From Candidatus Nitrosopolaris nunavutensis (GTDB lineage: Archaea > Thermoproteota > Nitrososphaeria > Nitrososphaerales > Nitrososphaeraceae): DNA of 13,940 nucleotides. The notes beneath the pieces are model-generated. The model was not told the origin of the DNA. It searched no databases and worked only from the letters and a program-made list of their open reading frames with translations. Location: assembly GCA_002501855.1 (NCBI GenBank), contig DAOM01000016.1:21051-34990 (forward strand). Direction: 5' to 3'. This document shows, piece after piece, positions 1 through 7,478 of the stretch. Numbering within the stretch: position 1 is the first letter of the stretch; each line of letters begins with the position of its first letter. The position numbers and the translations under genes were made by a program.

Positions 1-930
1 TATGCAGGACTGATCGATCTTGGTAGTAGAATATTGGCGCTACATGCTGATGGCGTCGGATCGAAAATAATAGTAGCTCAGATGATGAATCGTTTCGACA
101 CAATAGGCATTGATTGTATTGCAATGAACGTTAACGATGTCATCTGCGTCGGGGCACAACCTCTAGCATTTATTGATTATATAGCGCTAAAATCTGCAAA
201 TAAAATTCTGTTGCAACAGATCGTAAAAGGTCTCGTTGTGGGAGCAGAAGAATCTAACGTCCCTATTGTAGGAGGAGAGACAGCAATTCTCCCGGATCTT
301 ATATCGGGGTTCGATGATGGGAACGCTTTTGATCTTGCAGGAATGGTTCTGGGAAGCGTAGCGAGGAAGTCGGAGCTTGTTTTAGGTCAAAGAATCACTG
401 TAGGCGATGTAATCCTAGGAGTCGAAAGTAGCGGATTACATTCAAATGGCTATACGTTGGCTCGAAAAGTTCTTCTTTCAAAATATTCTTTAGATGAAAT
501 CCCTGGATATATGCATCATATGCTCGGAGAAGAACTACTAACCCCTACCCGAATATATGTCAAACCAATAATCGAAATATTAAACCGCAGAAAGAGTATT
601 CGGATTCACGGTCTAGCCCACATTACGGGAGGCTCATTCACGAAATTGGCCCGGTTAAATAAACGAGTAAGGTTCATGCTTAATAATTTGCCTTCAGTGG
701 AGGGCATATTTAAGCAGATACAAGTTGAGGGACGCGTTGACATAAATGAGATGTATAGAACTTTTAACATGGGAATCGGATTTTGTGTAATACTTCCAAG
801 GAACTCCGTCGACAAAGTTTTTAGTATATTTGAGAAATACAGAATGAGATGCTTACAGATTGGAACAGTTGATAAAAAAGGCAGCGGGAATGTAATAGTC
901 AGATTAAATGGCAAAAATAATGTCCTGTAA
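1..930 (+). CDS. purM: Phosphoribosylformylglycinamidine cyclo-ligase (AIR synthetase), 5'-partial
   Basis: PurM closes the imidazole ring in de novo purine synthesis, turning FGAM plus ATP into aminoimidazole ribonucleotide in the cytosol. The reading frame is open from base 1, so the true start lies upstream and some tens of N-terminal residues are missing. Visible family motifs are the YAGLIDLG stretch at the window edge, the HADGVGSK nucleotide-binding loop just after it, the DCIAMNVNDVICVGAQP segment typical of the PurM/ThiL/SelD/HypE fold, the GGETA motif, and the SSGLHSNGYTLAR segment of the C-terminal half. The end of the protein is complete. It is followed closely by a small ORF and elp3 on the same strand, which suggests co-transcription. 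The family assignment is firm; only the N-terminus is unknown. Confidence 0.95.
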   Translation, partial: YAGLIDLGSRILALHADGVGSKIIVAQMMNRFDTIGIDCIAMNVNDVICVGAQPLAFIDYIALKSANKILLQQIVKGLVVGAEESNVPIVGGETAILPDLISGFDDGNAFDLAGMVLGSVARKSELVLGQRITVGDVILGVESSGLHSNGYTLARKVLLSKYSLDEIPGYMHHMLGEELLTPTRIYVKPIIEILNRRKSIRIHGLAHITGGSFTKLARLNKRVRFMLNNLPSVEGIFKQIQVEGRVDINEMYRTFNMGIGFCVILPRNSVDKVFSIFEKYRMRCLQIGTVDKKGSGNVIVRLNGKNNVL

Positions 931-947
931 TCCCCAGTCAGTTGCTG

Positions 948-1094
948 ATGCTAAAGGTAGACCTCCCTCCTCCGGTTGAGTTCGGAATTATTGTTACCGA
1001 TACGTTTCCGGATAATATTAATATGTATTCTGCCAATCAGAGTCAGCTTGTTGAGGAACCTCTCGCTACCCAGCGAAACAGAAGAAAAACTTGA
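948..1094 (+). CDS. Small ORF between purM and elp3 (48 aa, unknown)
   Basis: An ATG-initiated 48-codon frame starts 17 bases after the purM stop and runs into the first codons of elp3 in another frame. Its translation begins MLKVDLPPPVEFGIIVTDTF and ends in a basic RNRRKT tail. It has a balanced residue mix with alternating hydrophobic residues, whereas the elp3 frame over the same bases gives an unnatural leucine/isoleucine/arginine-rich string. This suggests that the region up to about 1050 codes in this frame and that elp3 starts later. I recognise no family. Alternatives are an upstream regulatory ORF coupled to elp3 translation, or a chance open frame. The call rests on frame quality and operon position only. 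Confidence 0.45.
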   Translation: MLKVDLPPPVEFGIIVTDTFPDNINMYSANQSQLVEEPLATQRNRRKT

Positions 1095-2679
1095 AAATGA
1101 CTATGTTTCCGCGTGCAAGCATATCGCTTCACAAATTCAATTGAGGAGCGACATATCACGCCGTGATATTGCGAAAATCGTGAGAGACGCGTCAGCTAAA
1201 TATTGCCTTTCCACATTGCCAAGAAACCAGGACATTTTAGGATACCTTGATAATTTAGATTCTTACCGAAAACTTTTGATGGTCAAACCTGTAAAGACCG
1301 CATCTGGTGTGGTGATAATTGCTGTACTGCCGAAACCGTATGCATGTCCACAGGGCAGATGCATATACTGTCCTGGCGGGATTTCGGCTAACACTCCCCT
1401 AAGTTACACAGGACGCGAACCTGCAACAATGCTTGCTCAAAAGTTCGGATACAATCCATTTGGGCAGATTCGATCTAAATTATCGCATATCTGCTCCCTA
1501 GGCCATGACGCAGGCAAGGTGGAGCTTGTCATCGTAGGTGGTACTTTTCCGTTTATGCCTCATGATTATCAAAGAGAATTTGTAAAGTTGTGTTTTGACG
1601 CATTAAATTGTGATAACGATAAAAGCGTTAGTTCCTTAAGCCTGCATGAAGCGATGAAAATAAATGAGACAGCAAAGACTCGCTGCGTCGGTCTAACAGT
1701 CGAGACAAAGCCTGATTATTGTAAGGAGCAGCATATTGATCTGATGCTTGAGATGGGTGTTACACGTGTAGAAGTGGGAGTTCAGTCCTTACAAGAGGGT
1801 GTTTATAAGGCTGTCAACCGCGGGCACGATCTTGGCGATGTTATCGAATCGTTTCAAATTGCACGCGATAGCGGGCTTAAGATCGTCGCTCATATGATGC
1901 CTGGATTACCGGGTTCATCGCCCGAGAAAGACATACAAGACTTTAACACTTTGTTCGAAAATCCTCTCTTTAAGCCAGACATGTTGAAGATATATCCTAC
2001 ACTTGTCCTAAAAGATACCCCTTTGTATAAACTCTACACGACTGGAAAATATGCCCCATATTCTCAGGACGAGTTGATAGACATTTTGATCGCGGTAAAG
2101 AAAAAGGTACCTCCATGGATTAGAATTATGCGAGTTCAGAGGGAGATAGAGCCAAAGGATATTATCGCAGGTCCAAAATTCGGAAACTTGAGACAGATTG
2201 TACTACGGAAATTACATGACCAAGGGTTGAGGTGCAACTGCATAAGATGTAGAGAGGTTGGTTTAGGTGAAAAAAGATCAATTTTAATGAATGATATTGT
2301 CTTGAATAGGATCGATTACTCCGCAGCTCGTGGAACGGAAGTATTTCTGTCTTTCGAGACCAGCGATCATTCAAAGATTTTGGGTTTCTTACGATTGCGT
2401 CGAATAAAGACTTCTCATAGAAAGGAGCTAAAACAAGATTCTACAATCGTGAGGGAGCTTCATATCTACGGACCGATGTTAAATGTGGGTAGTAGAGGAG
2501 AAGATAGATCCTATCAGCACAGCGGATACGGCACTCAGTTGATGCAGGAAGCAGAGAGGATTGCAAGCCAGGAATTCGGAGCACGAAAATTAACTGTGAT
2601 AAGTGCGGTAGGAACCAGAGAATACTACAAGAAGCTCGGATACCAGAACGATGGTCCCTATATGTCAAAGGTGCTTTAA
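1051..2679 (+). CDS. elp3: Elp3 family tRNA uridine(34) acetyltransferase / radical SAM enzyme
   Basis: Archaeal Elp3 acts alone to add a carboxymethyl-type group to C5 of wobble uridine U34 in tRNA, using acetyl-CoA and S-adenosylmethionine. With a TTG start at 1051 the protein is 542 aa, which fits archaeal Elp3. The frame is open further up (TTG at 976), but that stretch looks non-coding and overlaps a better small ORF. No in-frame ATG precedes the conserved N-terminal helices (ACKHIASQI). The 4Fe-4S cluster motif is C99-x4-C104-x2-C107 (CPQGRCIYC), followed by the radical-SAM barrel with VGLTVETKPDYC and VEVGVQS. The C-terminal GNAT domain shows HSGYGTQLM and EYYKKLGYQ. lysS begins nine bases after the stop, so the two are surely co-transcribed. 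Function is firm; the exact start is not (TTG at 1048 or 1051, or CTG at 1030). Confidence 0.93.
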   Translation: MRNLSLPSETEEKLENDYVSACKHIASQIQLRSDISRRDIAKIVRDASAKYCLSTLPRNQDILGYLDNLDSYRKLLMVKPVKTASGVVIIAVLPKPYACPQGRCIYCPGGISANTPLSYTGREPATMLAQKFGYNPFGQIRSKLSHICSLGHDAGKVELVIVGGTFPFMPHDYQREFVKLCFDALNCDNDKSVSSLSLHEAMKINETAKTRCVGLTVETKPDYCKEQHIDLMLEMGVTRVEVGVQSLQEGVYKAVNRGHDLGDVIESFQIARDSGLKIVAHMMPGLPGSSPEKDIQDFNTLFENPLFKPDMLKIYPTLVLKDTPLYKLYTTGKYAPYSQDELIDILIAVKKKVPPWIRIMRVQREIEPKDIIAGPKFGNLRQIVLRKLHDQGLRCNCIRCREVGLGEKRSILMNDIVLNRIDYSAARGTEVFLSFETSDHSKILGFLRLRRIKTSHRKELKQDSTIVRELHIYGPMLNVGSRGEDRSYQHSGYGTQLMQEAERIASQEFGARKLTVISAVGTREYYKKLGYQNDGPYMSKVL

Positions 2680-2688
2680 ACAACTTTA

Positions 2689-4323
2689 ATGACTGCAGAA
2701 GAAGAACAGATCATCGGAAAAGGAACTTGGATTGATAAGGTGGCAAGCACTTTATTAAGACGCGAAAAACGATTGGGCAGGAACTTGGATATGATCGTGG
2801 TGGAAAGTGGACTTGGAGCATCCGGCTTTCCACATATTGGGAGTATAGGTGATGCCGTGAGGGCCTTCGGAGTTGCACTGGCTCTTGGGAACTTTGGTTA
2901 TAAAGCTGAATTAATCGCATACTCAGATGACATGGACGGACTCAGAAAAGTACCTCAAGGTTTGCCAGTTTGGCTTAATGAGCATCTTGGTAAACCCGTA
3001 TCAACAATACCAGATCCGATGGGTAGCTGCCATGCATCATATGGCGCACACATGAGTGGTCTCCTACTGGATGCGCTTGACAGAATTAAGGTAAAATATC
3101 GGTTTCAAAGTGGCACCGAAGCATACCACAAAGGAATTCTTGTCGATCAAATCGATACAATACTAAGAAACAGTGAACGCTTGGGCAAAAAAATATCGCA
3201 GTTGGTTGGCCAACAAAAGTATACAGAAACCATTCCATATTTTCCCATATGTAAGAATTGTGGGAGGCTGTATGTTGCAAATGCCGAACAATACATTCCA
3301 GATGACAAGAAGGTAGTATATACTTGTTCCGGCAGCAGGATTGGCCAACAAGAGATTAAAGGCTGTGGATTCAAAGGGAAAGCTGATATTCGCAAGGGAG
3401 AGGGAAAACTAGCATGGAAAGTCGAATTTGCCGCGAGATGGCATGCACTGGACGTCAGATTTGAGGCATACGGAAAGGATATCATGGATTCTGTGCGAAT
3501 TAATGATTGGGTGGCGAGTGAAGTTCTCGGATTCTACCATCCAATGCATGTAAAGTATGAAATGTTCCTAGACAAAGGAGGCAAGAAAATTAGCAAGTCG
3601 TCAGGTAACGTACTTACCCCTCAAATCTGGCTGACATACGGAACACCAGAATCCATATTGTTATTATTGTTTAAACGGATAACCGGCACCCGCCATGTCA
3701 GCATCGATGACATACCTTCGTTAATGGACGAATACGATCTATACGAAGACTTGTATTTCGGTAAGCTGAAAGAGTCAAATGCGGCTAAACTGATGAAAAT
3801 CAAAGGCGTCTATGAATATATTAACCACCTGGAGCCGCCGCAGCAACCACAACCACATACACCCTATCGGATGCTCGTACAACAGGCCTCCCTATTCTCC
3901 CGAGACGATGATAGAACATCAAAGGTATTTGCAAGGCTACTGAAGTACGGAATCGTAAAGGAAAAAACTGAAAGATTATTACAACGAATCGAGCTCGCGT
4001 CAAATTGGGCAGATGAACAGTTCACATTAACCGCGGAAAGAGTCGAAATCGAAATAAATGAAAGTCAAAGAAAAGCAATGATGGAGATTTTAGATGCGAT
4101 GAGGTCATTTATTGGCAGCGAACAAGATCCAGAAACCCCGAAAAGTCTTCAATCAAAAGTTTTTGAGATAGCCAGAAATAATCAATTAGAGCCTAAAGAA
4201 TTCTTCAGGTTACTCTACAGAATACTCATTAACGCTGACCGAGGACCGAGAATTGGAAACTACGCAATCGATCTTGGCTTGGATAGAACATGTCGAATTC
4301 TTGAGGAATCTCTAGTTAACTGA
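2689..4323 (+). CDS. lysS: Lysyl-tRNA synthetase, class I
   Basis: Charges tRNA-Lys with lysine in the cytosol. This is the archaeal class I enzyme, unrelated to the class II LysRS of most bacteria and eukaryotes. The 544-aa protein has the HIGH signature as H49-I-G-S52 within SGFPHIGSIGD and the KMSKS signature as K300-I-S-K-S304 within GGKKISKSSGN. A cysteine-rich insertion (CKNC about residue 188, later single cysteines near TCSG and KGCGF) matches the zinc-binding insert of this family. The C-terminal half is helical and charged, as expected for the anticodon-binding domain; a proline/glutamine patch (EPPQQPQPHTP) lies near residue 383. The ATG at 2689 follows the elp3 stop by nine bases, with no convincing Shine-Dalgarno sequence. 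The identification is secure. Confidence 0.96.
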   Translation: MTAEEEQIIGKGTWIDKVASTLLRREKRLGRNLDMIVVESGLGASGFPHIGSIGDAVRAFGVALALGNFGYKAELIAYSDDMDGLRKVPQGLPVWLNEHLGKPVSTIPDPMGSCHASYGAHMSGLLLDALDRIKVKYRFQSGTEAYHKGILVDQIDTILRNSERLGKKISQLVGQQKYTETIPYFPICKNCGRLYVANAEQYIPDDKKVVYTCSGSRIGQQEIKGCGFKGKADIRKGEGKLAWKVEFAARWHALDVRFEAYGKDIMDSVRINDWVASEVLGFYHPMHVKYEMFLDKGGKKISKSSGNVLTPQIWLTYGTPESILLLLFKRITGTRHVSIDDIPSLMDEYDLYEDLYFGKLKESNAAKLMKIKGVYEYINHLEPPQQPQPHTPYRMLVQQASLFSRDDDRTSKVFARLLKYGIVKEKTERLLQRIELASNWADEQFTLTAERVEIEINESQRKAMMEILDAMRSFIGSEQDPETPKSLQSKVFEIARNNQLEPKEFFRLLYRILINADRGPRIGNYAIDLGLDRTCRILEESLVN

Positions 4324-4673
4324 AATATCCAATTTTATGCTATTAATGATCGTAATTAAGCATCAAAATGAGGATAAGAGGAAATTTATGTAATGACTGT
4401 TCATCCTGGTGTGCGTCCTGACAAACAAAAAGAAGAAGAGGCCACGGGGTGAACCGCAATTTGTTTTATTGTCCGAACGAAAATGTTAAAGAAAAGAGAT
4501 CGCAGTATTACCAGAGGATGAATGATCTTCTGCCTAAGAGATCACTCTACTAGCCTAAGACGTTTGCTATGAGGCTAATCGCTGAAAATTGTCGAAGACA
4601 GCAATCCTGAAAAGTTGGGTGATGTTATAGCAACGGACAGTGGAGTCAGGATTTTTGTGGCCTTCTTGTCGTG
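4324..4673. other. Gap between convergent lysS and histidine kinase genes
   Basis: About 350 bases with no convincing gene. It holds two small inverted repeats (4512-4532 and 4551-4577) and several short open frames under 60 codons. One of these, on the + strand from 4582, reads LKIVEDSNPEKLGDVIATDS and then runs on into the antisense of the kinase gene to a stop at 4750, without an ATG start. It may be a decayed gene fragment or chance. No tRNA-like cloverleaf was found. The stretch probably contains the 3' ends of both flanking transcripts. Confidence 0.4.
4512..4532. repeat. Inverted repeat / stem-loop downstream of lysS
   Basis: CAGAGGAT and ATCTTCTG form an 8-bp stem with one G-T pair around a 5-base loop. 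A second stem, TAGCCT/AGGCTA, lies at 4551-4577. No long T-run follows, so a role as terminator is uncertain. Confidence 0.35.
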
Positions 4674-6497
4674 TCATGTCGAAGGTATACTGAACGTGAA
4701 TGTGCATCCTTTACCGTCGGCATTGTTTTCTGCCCAAATCGTGCCTCTATGAGCATCTATAATACTTTTCGAGATGAACAATCCTAACCCCGTTCCTTTA
4801 TCTGACTTTGTGACAAATTTTGAAAATAAACGAGGCAATATTTCTGGGTCGATACCAGGTCCCGTGTCCTTCACACTCACGATAACTATATCGTCCTTTC
4901 TGAATGCGTTAATCGAAATAACCCCTTCTGAAGTGAATTTTATCGCATTCCTTAGAAGATTTAAAATTACTTGTGTTATCCTGCCCTTATCGGCTTCTAC
5001 TAAGATATTTCTCGGAGGATATGATATTTTGACGTTTCTGGTACTATCGTCATTTTCCATCTGTTCCCTTAGATCCTGTACGCAGGTCGATAGAACGTCA
5101 CTTAAATCGAATTGTTCTTTATTTAGTTTTAACGATTTACTTTCGATTCTTGTAACGTCTAAAATATCCGACGCAAGCCGGTCTAACCGTTTTGCATTGC
5201 GGATAATAGAAGCGATTGTTTCTTTGTCTACCTCAACTATATCGTTAGTGATATCGAATTTGTGTTCGATGTACTCAGCATCTCCGAGAATTGGCATAAT
5301 AGGAGTACGCAACTCGTGGGCTGCGACGTTAATAAACTCGCTTTGCATCCTATCGTGAACCTTTAACTGTTCATTAGCAGAAGCAAGCAGCTTATTGGAT
5401 TCAATCAACGATTCGTTCGCACGACGTAGTTCTAAGGTTCTAGCGTCAACTGCGCCCTTTAACCTCCTATTCCAGGAGAGAATAAGAAAGGCCATACCCA
5501 CAGCTATCGCCCCAATCGCCACGACGGCTAATGTGCTAAAGTTCTTTTGCTGATCTATTAGAAGGCCGACGTTACTGGTTAGACTGTGAGGTGAACCGAT
5601 ATATAATGTCCATAGCCGTTTTCCGTCAATCGTAACTGGCTGATAGGATATGGTAGTAGTGTTACCACGAACTGTTATGTCTTCTGCTCCGGCCTTACCT
5701 TGTAATGAGCGTCCTAAAATACCGTCGTAGGAACCCTTTATTTCAGGAGGAACTGAGGATTGGAATTCATCTCCTAAGTAGTTTTTGCCTATTAGAGCAT
5801 GATTTCTAGCGTACAAGAACACGCCATTCTTGTCCATTAATCCTACATTGCTTATAATTTCCGGGGATAGTTCACTCTGTAATGACTTGCCTATTGAATT
5901 AACGTTCACCGCTGCGACTATAACTCCTTTGAATGTCTTTGTCACGTTGATGCTGCCGCCTTTATCAAATTTGGCTTCTGGCACCATGATTGGGAAAGCG
6001 ATGTACAACCTCGGAACATTGTCAGCCGATGTCATCACGCTTGTATAATATGGAGAATGTGTTTTCTTTGGAACAATGAAATATTCTAGAGAGCCTAAGT
6101 CAAGACTCTTAGACTTTCCAACCGAAGAACCATTTGAATTACTCCATGCGATTAGTCTGCCATTTTGATCTAGCAAGTAATATCCGTCAGTCAGTACCTT
6201 CGTGGAAGCCTGTGCACTGTCAATCAAAACCTGGGTTAGTGTAGTCATGTTGTTGTGGATAGCAGGAGCGGCTGCAAGTGTTCTTAGGTTAATAGTAATT
6301 GATTGTATATCATGTATCAATAACTCAGAAAGATCATGTGCTTCAATTCTAGCGTTGGATCTTATCTCTTGTGAGGCTATTTCAGCGATGTCCTTAGCTG
6401 TGACCGAGGAATATTGATACGACAGAATTGATAAAGATGTTCCGATAGCAGCAATTACCAAGAGTAAAAGAATATTGCTTTTGGAAAATGCTACCAT
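4674..6497 (-). CDS. Membrane-bound sensor histidine kinase with extracellular sensor domain
   Basis: A two-component sensor that would autophosphorylate on histidine in response to an outside signal and pass the phosphate to a response regulator. Residues about 8-27 form an N-terminal membrane helix. Residues about 28-318 form an extracellular Cache-like sensor region (GYYLLDQNGRLIAWS and VGLMDKNGVFLYARN look like the two PAS-like lobes). A second helix lies near 320-343, followed by a coiled-coil. The HisKA H-box is AAHELRTP with phospho-acceptor H394. The ATPase domain shows NLLRNAIKFT (N box), DTGPGI (G1) and GTGLGLFISKSII (G2). No HAMP domain is obvious. All catalytic motifs are intact. 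No response regulator lies in the window, so it is an orphan kinase, as is common in soil Thaumarchaeota. The ligand cannot be read from the sequence. Confidence 0.93.
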   Translation of the reverse strand: MVAFSKSNILLLLVIAAIGTSLSILSYQYSSVTAKDIAEIASQEIRSNARIEAHDLSELLIHDIQSITINLRTLAAAPAIHNNMTTLTQVLIDSAQASTKVLTDGYYLLDQNGRLIAWSNSNGSSVGKSKSLDLGSLEYFIVPKKTHSPYYTSVMTSADNVPRLYIAFPIMVPEAKFDKGGSINVTKTFKGVIVAAVNVNSIGKSLQSELSPEIISNVGLMDKNGVFLYARNHALIGKNYLGDEFQSSVPPEIKGSYDGILGRSLQGKAGAEDITVRGNTTTISYQPVTIDGKRLWTLYIGSPHSLTSNVGLLIDQQKNFSTLAVVAIGAIAVGMAFLILSWNRRLKGAVDARTLELRRANESLIESNKLLASANEQLKVHDRMQSEFINVAAHELRTPIMPILGDAEYIEHKFDITNDIVEVDKETIASIIRNAKRLDRLASDILDVTRIESKSLKLNKEQFDLSDVLSTCVQDLREQMENDDSTRNVKISYPPRNILVEADKGRITQVILNLLRNAIKFTSEGVISINAFRKDDIVIVSVKDTGPGIDPEILPRLFSKFVTKSDKGTGLGLFISKSIIDAHRGTIWAENNADGKGCTFTFSIPST

Positions 6498-6526
6498 TTT
6501 TCACCGCAAATCATTATTTGATTGCT

Positions 6527-6536
6527 CTTATAAAAA
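6527..6536 (-). promoter_or_regulatory. TATA box of the histidine kinase gene
   Basis: The minus strand reads TTTTTATAAG, a near-ideal archaeal TATA element. Its centre is about 34 nt from the kinase ATG, which predicts a transcript with a leader of under 10 nt. Confidence 0.6.
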
Positions 6537-6631
6537 CGTCAACTAGCTAATGATCTGACCAGAACTTGTGAAGCGCTCGGAAATCTCGCCATAAGAAAGC
6601 AGATTTTGCTTTGTGACATCATATTGAAGCG

Positions 6632-6659
6632 TACTGTGGGTTGTGATCCACAGTGCGGA
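6632..6659. repeat. Strong 10-bp hairpin in the regulatory gap
   Basis: Arms CGTACTGTGG and CCACAGTGCG pair over 10 bp (seven-base perfect core ACTGTGG/CCACAGT plus a G-T wobble and two more pairs) around an 8-base loop. It lies just upstream of a possible membrane microprotein ORF. It could be an RNA structure, an operator for a dimeric regulator or a structured leader. Confidence 0.5.
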
Positions 6660-6668
6660 ATATTAGCT

Positions 6669-6788
6669 ATGTGTCTATCACATACGATGTCACTGGCCGA
6701 TAGAATTACAATCACAGGTTGGCGATTTATAATCGGTGGGATAGTCTCAATTGTTATTGGCCTAATCTCAAGACAAGATGGACTATAA
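6669..6788 (+). CDS. Possible single-helix membrane microprotein (39 aa)
   Basis: A short frame begins at ATG 6669 (alternative ATG at 6687, giving 33 aa). The C-terminal half reads GWRFIIGGIVSIVIGLISRQ, a continuous hydrophobic segment with one end marked by arginines, as in a one-pass membrane peptide. The frame is open further up to a TTG at 6606, but that part overlaps a strong hairpin and is rich in cysteine, so I do not include it. No clear TATA box is seen at the expected spacing. No family is recognised. It may be a genuine small membrane protein or a chance hydrophobic frame in AT-rich DNA. Confidence 0.35.
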   Translation: MCLSHTMSLADRITITGWRFIIGGIVSIVIGLISRQDGL

Positions 6789-7015
6789 CGGCAGCGTCTA
6801 GGGTGTTCTGAAAAAGCCTTTTTGTAATACGGTAATTAATTGACTGTGTCCTAGCCTACAATAATAACTATAATTGGGCTGATTGAATGCATGACATATC
6901 GTTCACTGGATGCTTTTCTTTATTAGCAATCACACGTAACATATGTCGGTGACTATCTAGCATCGTATAATGATCCGGTCATTTCTGATACTAATTCATA
7001 GTAACATGTTCACAG

Positions 7016-7029
7016 TATTGATATCAATA
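7016..7029. repeat. 14-bp perfect palindrome TATTGATATCAATA
   Basis: The two halves are exactly complementary with no spacer, the usual form of a site for a homodimeric DNA-binding protein. It lies about 130 bp upstream of the winged-helix regulator gene, rather far from its promoter. AT-rich DNA gives some palindromes by chance. Confidence 0.4.
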
Positions 7030-7122
7030 ATTGTTATGATAATCTAGAATAGAGAAAAATATCTAAATGAAAGAATTAATCAGAATATTGAAAAAAGAAT
7101 ACCATAATAGTATTTAGTGCGG

Positions 7123-7130
7123 CTTTTATT
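7123..7130 (+). promoter_or_regulatory. TATA-like box of the winged-helix regulator
   Basis: CTTTTATT lies about 22 nt before ATG 7149 and 31 nt before ATG 7158. With the usual spacing of about 26 nt to the transcription start, the second ATG would have a very short leader. Confidence 0.4.
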
Positions 7131-7157
7131 CGAAGAGATTATTATGTTATGCAAGTC

Positions 7158-7427
7158 ATGAAACACAGAAGTAGACTAGAAATAATTGCCGAAATCCTCG
7201 AAACTGCCAATTCGAGTAAATCTATACAAGCAAAAATTATGCACAGGGTATATTTATCTTATCCACAGCTTAAAGAATACTTAGCGCTCTTGCTCGAAAA
7301 TGGTTTAATAGAATACAGACAAACAGACCGAATTTACCGGACGACAAGTAGAGGAATGCGTTTCTTGGAAATTTATAGACAGCTAAATGATGTCGTTGTT
7401 ATGACCGACAATATAATAGTAAGGTGA
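7158..7427 (+). CDS. Small winged-helix DNA-binding protein (Sso10a/HTH_45-like)
   Basis: An 89-aa likely transcription regulator or chromatin-associated protein. The order of elements matches the archaeal HTH_45/Sso10a type: RSRLEIIAEILETAN (helix 1), KIMHRVYLSYPQLKEYLALLLENGLIEY (helix-turn-helix with recognition helix), then RIYRTTSRGMRFLEIY (wing, and the start of the C-terminal helix that pairs subunits). I chose ATG 7158, because family members usually begin M-basic-RSR and the TATA-like box then gives a short leader. ATG 7149 adds MQV and is possible. It stands alone, converging on the ABC-2 permease gene. The palindrome at 7016-7029 could be a binding site, but this is only inference. 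Family call firm; target genes unknown. Confidence 0.88.
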   Translation: MKHRSRLEIIAEILETANSSKSIQAKIMHRVYLSYPQLKEYLALLLENGLIEYRQTDRIYRTTSRGMRFLEIYRQLNDVVVMTDNIIVR

Positions 7428-7460
7428 ACAACAAATAGCTTGGAATTAGTCGTAACGCGT

Positions 7461-7478
7461 AGGTCTTTCTCTAGACCT
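7461..7478. terminator. Hairpin between convergent regulator and permease genes
   Basis: AGGTCT and AGACCT form a perfect 6-bp stem around a pyrimidine loop (TTCTCT), 33 bases past the regulator stop and overlapping the stop codon of the permease on the other strand. Its place between convergent genes suggests a 3'-end structure, but there is no long T-run. Confidence 0.35.

Larger units (their letters stand above)
6789..7157. other. Intergenic region upstream of the winged-helix regulator
   Basis: No established gene. Contents: an AAAAAGCCTTTTT element near 6820, a 14-bp perfect palindrome at 7016-7029, and a TATA-like box just before the regulator. On the minus strand a 31-codon frame (ATG at 6963, second ATG at 6942, stop at 6868-6870) has an ATTATACG element about 28 nt before its second ATG; it is noted but not called as a gene. 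Confidence 0.4.

Noticed and set aside
976..1050. N-terminal extension of Elp3 from TTG 976
   Set aside because: The residues are an implausible leucine/isoleucine/arginine-rich string, and the same bases code more naturally in another frame; the family length fits a start near 1051.
4774..5358. 194-codon + strand frame inside the kinase gene
   Set aside because: Antisense shadow of the histidine kinase, whose motifs are intact on the minus strand.
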